Source: Spirochaetota bacterium (lineage in GTDB: Bacteria; Spirochaetota; Spirochaetia; DSM-27196; PWMO01). Taken from it: DNA of 11,351 nt. Each line of letters opens with the position of its first letter. Positions within the stretch are counted from its first letter, which is position 1. Made by a program: the position numbers and the translations under genes. Shown here piece after piece: positions 5,647 to 11,351 of this stretch. Under the pieces are notes generated by a model. It was not told the origin of the DNA. It searched no databases and saw only the letters and a list, made by a program, of their open reading frames with translations. The stretch is taken from the NCBI GenBank assembly GCA_009908925.1, contig JAAAOH010000278.1:1-11351 (forward strand). The letters are read 5' to 3'.

Positions 5647-7188
5647 ATGAAGCGGACCCTGCTGCTACTGCTTGTTGGACTTTTCGCTGCGGGCTCGGCG
5701 ACGACTCTCGAGGTCGATCGTGAAGAGCTCGAAAACAGCATCGACCGGGATGTCGAGTTTCAGAATTACGAGGGGCCGCTGCCGGAGGATGTCGACACGC
5801 TCGACGAGATCCTCGGGATCGGGAGAGCGCTTGCTGCGGGTGATCTCGAGCCGGGGAGTTCCGCGTCTTACTTCGACCGCTACCGCATCATTCACGCTGT
5901 GGGTCCCCCGAGTGAGGATGGGCTGGACGCGGACATCTTCATCATCCTCGACAATGCAGAGGTCAACCACATAGACAACGTGCGACGGATCATGTCGGCC
6001 TTCCTTCAGGAGGCCTACGACTACGCGCCCCGTGATGCGACAACCATTGCGCGCTTTGTGACCGTCTACAACGCGATTTACCGCGGAAACGTGGAGTTCT
6101 TCGGCAGTCGCTACAAACAGATCGTCATGGACTATATCTCTTCGGAGAACGCCGGCATTTCGACGCTTTACAGCGACTGGCCGGGTGCAACCCGGATGCT
6201 TATTCCGCTTACCCCCGACGCCGCGCCCGGAGAGCTCGGCGCGGTCGACTCTCTCCAGCTCACCGAAGACGAGGTGACCGAGCGCATGCGTGAGGAGGAG
6301 GACCGTGCCATAGAGGAGCGGCAGGATATGGCCGACCTCATGGAGCGGGAGGCGGAGCAGCGAGAGGAGCGCGTCGAGGAGGAGCGTGAGGAGATAGCCG
6401 ATGAGCGCGAGGACATAGCCCGCGAGGAGGAGCGGCTCGAGGAGGAGCGCGAGCGGCTCGAGGAGGAGCGTGAGACGACGCCTGCGGAAGACGAAGAAGC
6501 GCAGGCGGAGCTCGCCGAGCGGGAGGAGGAGCTCGAAGTCGAGGAGGAGGACCTCGAGGACCGACAGGCTGAGCTCGAAGACCGCGAAGAAGCCGTTCAG
6601 GCGGAGGAAGAGCGTGCGGCGGAACTCCGGGAGGAAGCCCGGGAGCAGCGCGACGAGGTTGCCGAGGACACCCGCGACATGCTCGGCGAACCGGAGGAAA
6701 CCGCGGCGGAGCAGGAGCCGCTCCCGCTCTTTTTCATGCGCGTGCGCTACGAAGGCGGTGTTCCGGTCGGACGACCCGTTGTCATCGACCGGCGTAGCGG
6801 CGACGAGATCCGTCGTTCCGATATTCGCACGGTTACCTCACGGGAGTTCGAGTCCCTCGATGGCGACGTCCTCGTGGTGGCCGAGGACGACGGGCTCTCT
6901 CGGTTGGTGCTCGTGGACGGCGAGAGCCTTGAGGCCGCGTTGACCGGCGAGGAGCGTGTCTATCCGCAGAGCAGCCTGGTTGTCCGCGGGAGAGACGAAA
7001 TCTATGCCGTAGTCGAGGTGGAGGACTCCTGGCGGGTCGGACGGTTCGACGGCGCTCTCGAACTACAGGCCTACTCCGCCGAGGTGGTCGAGCCTGCGAC
7101 CTTTATCGTGATCGCCGACGATACCATTTACGTGCAGAACCGCACGGGACGCGTGGTTGATCTGGGGATAGACGAGCTGGAGGGATAG
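5647..7188 (+). CDS. P83/100-family spirochaete exported protein
   Basis: A 513-residue member of the P83/100 family, known from Borrelia as a major antigen and conserved across spirochaetes; its biochemical role is not established. A signal peptide (MKRTLLLLLVGLFAAGSA, cleavage near residue 18) is followed by a globular domain at about 19-195 with family-like runs VEFQNYEGP (36-44), FIILDNAEVNHIDNVRRIM (98-116) and SENAGISTLYSDWPGATRML (166-185). Residues 206-345 form an extremely acidic, Glu/Arg-rich coiled coil with heptads such as ERLEEER repeated in tandem. Residues 358-513 form a beta-rich C-terminal domain (DGDVLVVAEDDGLSRLVLVD; RDEIYAVVEVEDSWRVGRFD), propeller-like in feel. The start is ATG 5647 because a longer in-frame GTG at 5596 lies upstream of the predicted transcription start, while 5647 follows a strong Shine-Dalgarno sequence. 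No lipobox cysteine is present, so it is probably periplasmic or surface-exposed without a lipid anchor. Confidence 0.9.
   Translation: MKRTLLLLLVGLFAAGSATTLEVDREELENSIDRDVEFQNYEGPLPEDVDTLDEILGIGRALAAGDLEPGSSASYFDRYRIIHAVGPPSEDGLDADIFIILDNAEVNHIDNVRRIMSAFLQEAYDYAPRDATTIARFVTVYNAIYRGNVEFFGSRYKQIVMDYISSENAGISTLYSDWPGATRMLIPLTPDAAPGELGAVDSLQLTEDEVTERMREEEDRAIEERQDMADLMEREAEQREERVEEEREEIADEREDIAREEERLEEERERLEEERETTPAEDEEAQAELAEREEELEVEEEDLEDRQAELEDREEAVQAEEERAAELREEAREQRDEVAEDTRDMLGEPEETAAEQEPLPLFFMRVRYEGGVPVGRPVVIDRRSGDEIRRSDIRTVTSREFESLDGDVLVVAEDDGLSRLVLVDGESLEAALTGEERVYPQSSLVVRGRDEIYAVVEVEDSWRVGRFDGALELQAYSAEVVEPATFIVIADDTIYVQNRTGRVVDLGIDELEG
6430..6470 (+). repeat. Tandem 21-base coding repeat in the P83/100 coiled coil
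   Basis: The 20-mer GAGCGGCTCGAGGAGGAGCG occurs at 6430-6449 and again at 6451-6470. The 21-base period equals one seven-residue coiled-coil heptad (ERLEEER twice). It is a recent-looking duplication inside a longer run of degenerate GAG-rich heptads (about 6292-6480), and could change length between strains. Confidence 0.8.
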
Positions 7189-7196
7189 GAGGAGCC

Positions 7197-7210
7197 GGGC
7201 GGCTGCGCCC
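7197..7210. terminator. Small GC hairpin between the convergent P83/100 and ParB-like genes
   Basis: GGGCG (7197-7201) and CGCCC (7206-7210) form a perfect five-pair stem with loop GCTG, nine bases after the P83/100 stop. A competing hairpin, GGCTG (7201-7205) with CAGCC (7212-7216), overlaps it. There is no T-run on either strand, so termination is suggested mainly by the position between two convergent genes. Confidence 0.25.
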
Positions 7211-7253
7211 ACAGCCACGGTGCGGACAGGGTTTCGAGCCGGTAACCAGCGCG

Positions 7254-7706
7254 CTACCGCCGCCGTGCCTTTTTGTTGCTCCCGCCAAAGATGCGCCGGA
7301 AGAATGCCTTGATGCGGTCGATGAGTTTCCGCAGCCAGCCGGGGTTCCGAAGGCGATCGAGCCGGACATAGGCCTCGGCGAGCTCATCACTCGTGAGATC
7401 CTTGCGCTGCGTATTCTCGTCGATTTCCATCTCGACGAGGTCCGCCTCGTCTTCCTCGGAGATTACCCGCGCCGGAATTCGTGCCCAGCCGAGCTTCTTT
7501 GCCGCCTCGAGGCGACGGTGGCCGGCGATGAGCTCGTTCTCATCGGTGACGACGATGGGGTTGAGCAGGCCGTGCTTTCTGAGGCTCTCGGAGAGCGCGG
7601 TTACGTCTCCGAGGCTTCGTCGCACCCGTCTGTGGATAACGACTTTGTCGACCGCCACCTCGGTTATGCTGCCGATTCGTTTTGTAATTCTTCGTTCCTG
7701 CTCCAT
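7254..7706 (-). CDS. Short ParB-like domain protein with a cationic amphipathic C-terminal helix
   Basis: A 150-residue protein made of a ParB/sulfiredoxin-like domain and little else. The ParB boxes are clear: HGLLNPIVV (45-53), ELIAGHRRLEAAKKLG (58-73), equivalent to the GxRR motif that contacts the nucleotide triphosphate in ParB CTPases, and DENTQRKDLTSDELAEAY (96-113), equivalent to ENxxRxDL. The helix-turn-helix and dimerisation domain of chromosomal ParB are missing; the chain instead ends in WLRKLIDRIKAFFRRIF (124-140) plus NKKARRR. With hydrophobics at 124, 125, 128, 129, 132, 135, 136, 139 and 140 and basics between, this is a textbook amphipathic membrane-binding helix. It lies five bases after the PBP stop and is surely co-transcribed with it; its ribosome binding site is weak, so coupled translation is likely. 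It is not the segregation ParB, and no parA or parS is nearby. A link to cell-wall synthesis is inferred from the operon only. Confidence 0.85.
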   Translation of the reverse strand: MEQERRITKRIGSITEVAVDKVVIHRRVRRSLGDVTALSESLRKHGLLNPIVVTDENELIAGHRRLEAAKKLGWARIPARVISEEDEADLVEMEIDENTQRKDLTSDELAEAYVRLDRLRNPGWLRKLIDRIKAFFRRIFGGSNKKARRR

Positions 7707-7711
7707 AATCG

Positions 7712-10270
7712 TCAGTCCAGGAAAGGATTGCCCTCAGTCTCATTCGAAGACTCCGTTTCGGAATCCTCCTCGTCATCGGCGTCATCGTCTATGGTGGTGC
7801 CGAGGTCGAGCTCGAGGTCGAAGCTGGAGAGTTGTCGGCCGATATCCTCGGATGGGCTTCCGTCGAGGGAAAAACTGCTGTTTTCTATGTTATCGCGCAG
7901 ACGGTCGACGAGCAAAGGTCGCTGTTGTGACTCAAAGTCTTCGAGGGTGTCGAACTCCCGCGGTTCCGTACCGCTAATGAAGATCTCCTCGCGTGTGGGC
8001 CCGTCGTAATCCTCGGTGGGTAGCTTTCCGGACCGCTCGCTCACGGTAACCGTCCTCAACCCGTCGGAGGGACGTGTGAATTCGCGGCGTGGAAGATCTT
8101 GATGGATCGAATTCATGTACCGGCCCCATACGGGCCCTGTCGTCACGGCGCCGGTCTGGTTGGTGCCGAGTGAGTTCGTGCCACCCTGGTCGAAACCGAA
8201 CCACAACGCGGTCGTATAGTAGGGGGTGAAGCCGACCGTCCAGGCATCGGACCAGTTCTGCGTAGTGCCTGTCTTGCCACCGACGGGCTGGTCGAAGTCT
8301 TCGTCAAAGTAGTACCGGGGCAGATGCCGCAACGTGCCGCTTTCAACGGTAGTCTGCAGCATATCCGTCATGATATACGCGGTCTGCGGGGAGACTACCT
8401 GCGTTTCCTCGCCCCGTTCCCGCTGCTCGAGACGCATCTGTTTCTCGGGTTCGAGGATGATGCGGCCATTGCGGTCCTCTATGTAGCGGATGCCGATGGG
8501 AACGACTTCTTTGCCCTGGTTCGGAAACGTCGCGAAGGCCTTCGCCATCTCTATCGGTGCAACCTCCACGATGCCCAGTCCGACCGGATAGCGGCGCACC
8601 AGATTGCGCTGCACACGCTCACCTTCGGGAATGCCGAGGAGTCGGCTGGCGGTATCAAGTGCGGCGTCGAAGCCGACACGATCGAGGATCCGAAGCGACG
8701 GCACATTCATGGAGCGCGCCAGCGCAAAGCGCGCGAGCACCGGCCCCGACCACTCGCCGCGGTAGTTCTTTGGCGTGTAGGGGCTACCGTCATCGTTCCA
8801 GAACACCACCGGCGAGTCATAGATCATCGTCGCGGGCGTGATCTCCTGTTCCTCGACGGCCGCCGCGTAGTACAGCGGCTTGAACGACGAACCGGGCTCC
8901 ACGCGGGCGTCTACGGCGCGGTTGAATTGATTGCGACCTTCGAACCGGCTTCCGCCGATCATGGCCACGATATGTCCGCTGCCGTTCTCAAGCGTGATCA
9001 GCGCTCCCTCTACGGTGGTGCGCTGCGCCTCCTGTTGTGCCCTGGCGTAGGACTGACGCGCGGCCTGCCGCAGCTGATCGCGCTCATCTACGCCGAACAT
9101 GAGGGAGACGATATCCACGATCGGGTTCATCTCCTCATGATATATCTCCCGCGCGTTCTGCCGTCGCTTTGCGTCGGCCACACGCAACTCGGGCAGATCC
9201 AGCGTCAGCGACAGGAGGTCGATCACGGGCACGAGGTCGTCTCCGTAGTTTGCCCGCTCCCTCGTATTGCTGCGATAGATGGAGTTCGCCGCCGCAAGAC
9301 CCTGCTGCACGTACTGTCTGGCGGCCTCCTGGAACTCGAGGTCGAGGGTCGTGTGTACGACGAATCCGTCGCGGTTTATGTCCGCGCTTCCGAGCAGGAG
9401 CTCGTTTTCGAGCCGATAGCGTACGTACTCGCTGAAATACGGAGCCCGGTCCTCGCGCTCGAAGAATGCCGTGGAGGTGTTCGATCGGGTGAAGTCGTAG
9501 TTGTTCCAGTACCGTTCAAACGCAACATCCACCTGATCCTCGGTGGCGTAGCCGTTCTCCACCATCTGATCAAGGATGCGCCGCTGCATCGTTCTCGCGC
9601 TGTTGGGGCGCCGGATCGGTGAGTACAGCGACGGGTTTGCAAGCTGGATAACGAGCATCGCCGATTCGGCCACCGAGAGGTCTCGCGCGGAGTGGCCGAA
9701 GTAGTACTGCGAGGCCGTCTCAACACCGTAGTTCCCGTGTCCGAAGAACATCGTATTGAGGTATTTCTCGAGAATCTCGTACTTGGTCCAGTGCCGTTCG
9801 ATCTGCAATGCCCACCAGAGCTCGCGAAGTTTGCGCTGAACGGAGAACTCGGTCCGGTCGGCGTAGAGATGGCCGGCGAGCTGCTGCGTAAGGGTGCTCC
9901 CGCCGGAGACATAGTTGTTCGTCACGAGGTTCCAGGCGGCCCGCGCGGTTCCCTGGAAGCTGAAGCCGCCATGCTCGAAGAAGTACTGGTCTTCACGCGT
10001 GATCAGTGCATAGATCAGATGGCGTGGCAGCTCATCGATTGATACGATATCACGGTTCTCATCGGAGAAGAACTCGGTGATCAGGTCTCCGTTGCGATCG
10101 AGAATCTGCGACGGAAGCGCGGTTGTCTGATTCCCGTATTTGTCGATGTCCGGAATGCTATATACTGCAGCGAGCGCGAATCCGGTGGCAATCCCCACCG
10201 TCACCGCCACGACCAGCGCCATGCCGATGAGAATCCGAATCGCGAGCCGCCGCCTTCCTGTCTCGCCCAT
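7712..10270 (-). CDS. Bifunctional class A penicillin-binding protein (PBP1A-type peptidoglycan synthase)
   Basis: An 852-residue enzyme that polymerises glycan strands from lipid II and cross-links peptides at the outer face of the inner membrane. A basic N-terminus (GRRRLAIR) leads into one transmembrane helix (about 11-36). The GT51 glycosyltransferase domain (about 55-235) shows REDQYFFEHGG with catalytic E93, GGSTLTQQL (123-131), and KYEILEKYLN (163-172) with G-x-x-x-YG after it. The transpeptidase domain has SxxK at S461-K464 (EPGSSFKPL), SMN (520-522) and KTGTT (666-670), all intact. The linker between the two domains has an unusual helical insertion with an internal duplication at 347-415. 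After the transpeptidase domain come EEIFISGTEP (761-770) and a roughly 80-residue acidic, probably disordered tail. The symbol mrcA/ponA is not given because spirochaete paralogues are hard to separate. It is followed by the ParB-like gene in the same operon; the promoter abuts the start codon. Confidence 0.96.
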   Translation of the reverse strand: MGETGRRRLAIRILIGMALVVAVTVGIATGFALAAVYSIPDIDKYGNQTTALPSQILDRNGDLITEFFSDENRDIVSIDELPRHLIYALITREDQYFFEHGGFSFQGTARAAWNLVTNNYVSGGSTLTQQLAGHLYADRTEFSVQRKLRELWWALQIERHWTKYEILEKYLNTMFFGHGNYGVETASQYYFGHSARDLSVAESAMLVIQLANPSLYSPIRRPNSARTMQRRILDQMVENGYATEDQVDVAFERYWNNYDFTRSNTSTAFFEREDRAPYFSEYVRYRLENELLLGSADINRDGFVVHTTLDLEFQEAARQYVQQGLAAANSIYRSNTRERANYGDDLVPVIDLLSLTLDLPELRVADAKRRQNAREIYHEEMNPIVDIVSLMFGVDERDQLRQAARQSYARAQQEAQRTTVEGALITLENGSGHIVAMIGGSRFEGRNQFNRAVDARVEPGSSFKPLYYAAAVEEQEITPATMIYDSPVVFWNDDGSPYTPKNYRGEWSGPVLARFALARSMNVPSLRILDRVGFDAALDTASRLLGIPEGERVQRNLVRRYPVGLGIVEVAPIEMAKAFATFPNQGKEVVPIGIRYIEDRNGRIILEPEKQMRLEQRERGEETQVVSPQTAYIMTDMLQTTVESGTLRHLPRYYFDEDFDQPVGGKTGTTQNWSDAWTVGFTPYYTTALWFGFDQGGTNSLGTNQTGAVTTGPVWGRYMNSIHQDLPRREFTRPSDGLRTVTVSERSGKLPTEDYDGPTREEIFISGTEPREFDTLEDFESQQRPLLVDRLRDNIENSSFSLDGSPSEDIGRQLSSFDLELDLGTTIDDDADDEEDSETESSNETEGNPFLD

Positions 10271-10278
10271 GAGGATAG

Positions 10279-10306
10279 AGTATGTTCAGCCCGAGGCCTT
10301 TGTCAA
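10279..10306 (-). promoter_or_regulatory. Promoter of the PBP operon, predicting a near-leaderless mRNA
   Basis: On the minus strand, a perfect TTGACA (10306-10301) is followed after 16 bases by CATACT (10284-10279, four of six). Only eight bases separate the -10 from the ATG at 10270-10268. With a normal 6-8 base gap, transcription would start within 0-3 bases of the ATG. No Shine-Dalgarno sequence is present (the bases before ATG are CTATCCTC), which agrees with a leaderless message. The T-run of the upstream terminator lies just before the -35. Confidence 0.6.
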
Positions 10307-10312
10307 CATGGC

Positions 10313-10342
10313 AAAAAAGAGGCCGGTTCCGAAGAACCGGCC
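10313..10342 (-). terminator. Intrinsic terminator with C(UUCG)G tetraloop downstream of the PEGA gene
   Basis: On the minus strand, GGCCGGTTC, TTCG, GAACCGGCC (10342-10321) forms a perfect nine-pair stem closed by the extra-stable C(UUCG)G tetraloop, followed by TC and six T (10318-10313). This is a textbook rho-independent terminator for minus-strand transcripts reading out of the PEGA gene. It ends six bases before the -35 of the PBP promoter, insulating that operon. Confidence 0.93.
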
Positions 10343-10403
10343 AGGTAGGTAATGTCGGTCGAATATAGCAACTGGGAGGGGAACTATATTAGGTGACCGA
10401 CAC
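10313..10403 (-). ncRNA. Candidate small RNA or 3'-UTR structured RNA with a C-rich loop
   Basis: Upstream of the terminator on the same strand lies a second long stem: TGTCGGTC (10402-10395 read on the minus strand) pairs with GACCGACA (10360-10353), and inside it AATATAG pairs with CTATATT (10390-10384 with 10368-10362). Fifteen pairs in total enclose the loop TTCCCCTCCCAGTTG. A -10-like GATAAT (10413-10408) ends six to seven bases before the stem, so a transcript could start at 10403-10401 and finish at the terminator, about 90 bases. No convincing -35 is seen, so processing from the PEGA mRNA 3' end is equally possible. C-rich loops of this type pair with Shine-Dalgarno sequences in several known bacterial small RNAs. 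No Rfam family is recognised by eye. Confidence 0.35.
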
Positions 10404-10411
10404 TTCCATTA

Positions 10412-10425
10412 TCGTCTCACGACGA
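10412..10425 (-). other. Small GNRA-loop hairpin just after the PEGA gene
   Basis: On the minus strand TCGTC, GTGA, GACGA (10425-10412) makes a five-pair stem with a GNRA tetraloop, starting eight bases after the PEGA stop codon. It may protect the mRNA end or form part of the structured 3' region, but such short stems also arise by chance. It overlaps the GATAAT hexamer. Confidence 0.3.
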
Positions 10426-10432
10426 AATTTCA

Positions 10433-11351
10433 TTAGTCTTCATTTATCAATATATCGAGCGTGAGCGAAATTTCGTAGCTCTTTTTGGGCTCGACGGCAA
10501 ACCTCTTGCTTACGGTATACTCGCCGATCTGGAACATCACGGTATGCTCACCTGCCGGCAGGCTGAAATCCGGGGCGTTGTGATCGACTTCCTCCCCGTC
10601 CACGAAGAGCGTCACGCCCTCCGGTGCATCGAAGCGAACAGCCGAACGCGGCTCCTCGAGCTGTATGTCGATCCTCGAAACGGCGCCGCGCTCCACCCCG
10701 AATGTCAGGCGCTGGTTCTCATATCGGGTCGATTCGATTGACAGCTTGTGGAGACCCGGGGCAAGAGCGATGGGGGCCTCGTCGTAATCGATGCGCTCTC
10801 CGTTGAGAAAGAGCTGAAACTCCCTCAGGCTCCCGGCCGACTCGAGAATATCCGTGCCCGTGGGATCTGCGATGCGCAGTCGCGCCGCCCCCATATCGAG
10901 AAGCAGGGGCTTCGCCGTGATGGTAAAGGCTGAACGCATTGCAGATTCCGGGATCCCTTTCATTACAGGAAGAATGGTGAGCAGCATCGGGAAGCGCCCG
11001 GCGTCGATGACTTCGTCGACGAGATAGGCGTCCGCTGTCTCGCGCAGCCGGTGATCGGCCGAAACGGGAATCGTGACGAAGAATCGGCGTGCAGCGGGCA
11101 TCGCGCGGAAGAAGACCCGGCGGCCGCGGTATTCGCTCCGGCCGGGGGTGGGAGAAGGACGGACATCGTCGTAAAGGTAGATGGCGAAGCCGCCGCCTGC
11201 GCTGCGAACCGCCTCGGGTACGCGTACCTCGAGTTGAATGCCTTCGAGGAAGTTGAGCTCCTGTTCGATGATGAGCGCGGCGAGCCGCTCGGCGCGTAGT
11301 TCGACACTCACCCCTTCCGTCTCCGCCGGCTCGACGAGTATTTCCGAGGTA
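10433..11351 (-). CDS. PEGA-like domain protein, N-terminus outside the window (partial)
   Basis: The open frame runs from its stop at 10433 to the right edge without an upstream stop, giving about 305 codons. A GTG at 11309-11311 could start a 292-residue protein, but thirteen further sense codons lie upstream (ending EPAETEG before it), and the protein would then lack any signal peptide, so the true start is probably beyond the window. The C-terminal part contains two PEGA-like beta modules: LREFQLFLNGERIDYDEAP with LAPGLHKLSI further on, and GVTLFVDGEEVDHNAPDF with LPAGEHTVMF. The N-x-G/D-G-E plus L-x-(P/A)-G-x-H pattern is the PEGA hallmark, usually extracellular and linked to surface layers or envelope proteins. 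The upstream part is beta-rich with no recognised domain. The stop is followed by a structured 3' region and a strong terminator, so it ends its transcription unit. Function unknown. Confidence 0.72.
   Translation of the reverse strand, partial: TSEILVEPAETEGVSVELRAERLAALIIEQELNFLEGIQLEVRVPEAVRSAGGGFAIYLYDDVRPSPTPGRSEYRGRRVFFRAMPAARRFFVTIPVSADHRLRETADAYLVDEVIDAGRFPMLLTILPVMKGIPESAMRSAFTITAKPLLLDMGAARLRIADPTGTDILESAGSLREFQLFLNGERIDYDEAPIALAPGLHKLSIESTRYENQRLTFGVERGAVSRIDIQLEEPRSAVRFDAPEGVTLFVDGEEVDHNAPDFSLPAGEHTVMFQIGEYTVSKRFAVEPKKSYEISLTLDILINED

Noticed and set aside
7254..7706. Chromosome-partitioning ParB
   Set aside because: The helix-turn-helix and C-terminal dimerisation domain are absent, there is no parA neighbour and no parS-like palindrome was noticed, so only the ParB-like domain name is kept.
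8324..9622. A 432-codon open frame on the + strand opposite the PBP gene
   Set aside because: It lies wholly within the PBP coding region in antisense, has no recognisable domain, and the opposite strand shows every class A PBP motif. Long antisense frames are common in high-G+C genes.

Overview
This window looks like chromosomal DNA from a free-living, high-G+C spirochaete of the Spirochaeta/Alkalispirochaeta/Sediminispirochaeta kind. The best taxonomic marker is a P83/100-type exported protein (5647-7188), a family essentially restricted to spirochaetes. The Rex repressor, PEGA-type protein and bifunctional class A PBP fit that setting. Genus-level assignment is inference. There are no phage, insertion-sequence, tRNA, rRNA or CRISPR signals.

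Layout. (1) 1-2947, + strand: a tightly overlapping run of the 3' end of glyS, then tyrS, then the permease and ATPase of a NitT/TauT-type ABC importer. Each start codon overlaps the preceding stop (ATGA or TGATG). No substrate-binding protein is in view. (2) 2978-3634, - strand: rex, convergent with the ABC operon and divergent from the next gene. (3) 3662-3765: a divergent promoter region with overlapping -10 hexamers and an inverted repeat. (4) 3766-5520, +: an exported protein with PQQ-type propeller repeats followed by HEAT-like helices. (5) 5521-5646: a G-rich intergenic stretch ending in a strong sigma70-type promoter. (6) 5647-7188, +: the P83/100 protein. (7) 7254-10270, -: a class A penicillin-binding protein followed 5 bases later by a short ParB-like protein with a cationic amphipathic C-terminal helix. 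(8) 10271-10432: a dense regulatory interval with a PBP promoter that predicts an almost leaderless mRNA, a strong intrinsic terminator, and a stem-loop with a C-rich loop that could be a small RNA. (9) 10433 to the right edge, -: an incomplete PEGA-like protein.

How the genes work together. The left part joins translation (two aminoacyl-tRNA synthetases) to nutrient import on one transcript. Rex is a cytoplasmic NADH/NAD+ sensor that probably controls itself. The right two thirds is envelope-centred: an exported propeller protein, the P83/100 protein, a peptidoglycan synthase, and a putative membrane-associated ParB-like protein in the synthase operon. The most interesting unexplained items are the structured RNA between the PEGA gene and the PBP gene, the near-leaderless PBP promoter, the ParB-like protein with its amphipathic tail, and a duplicated helical segment in the PBP linker.
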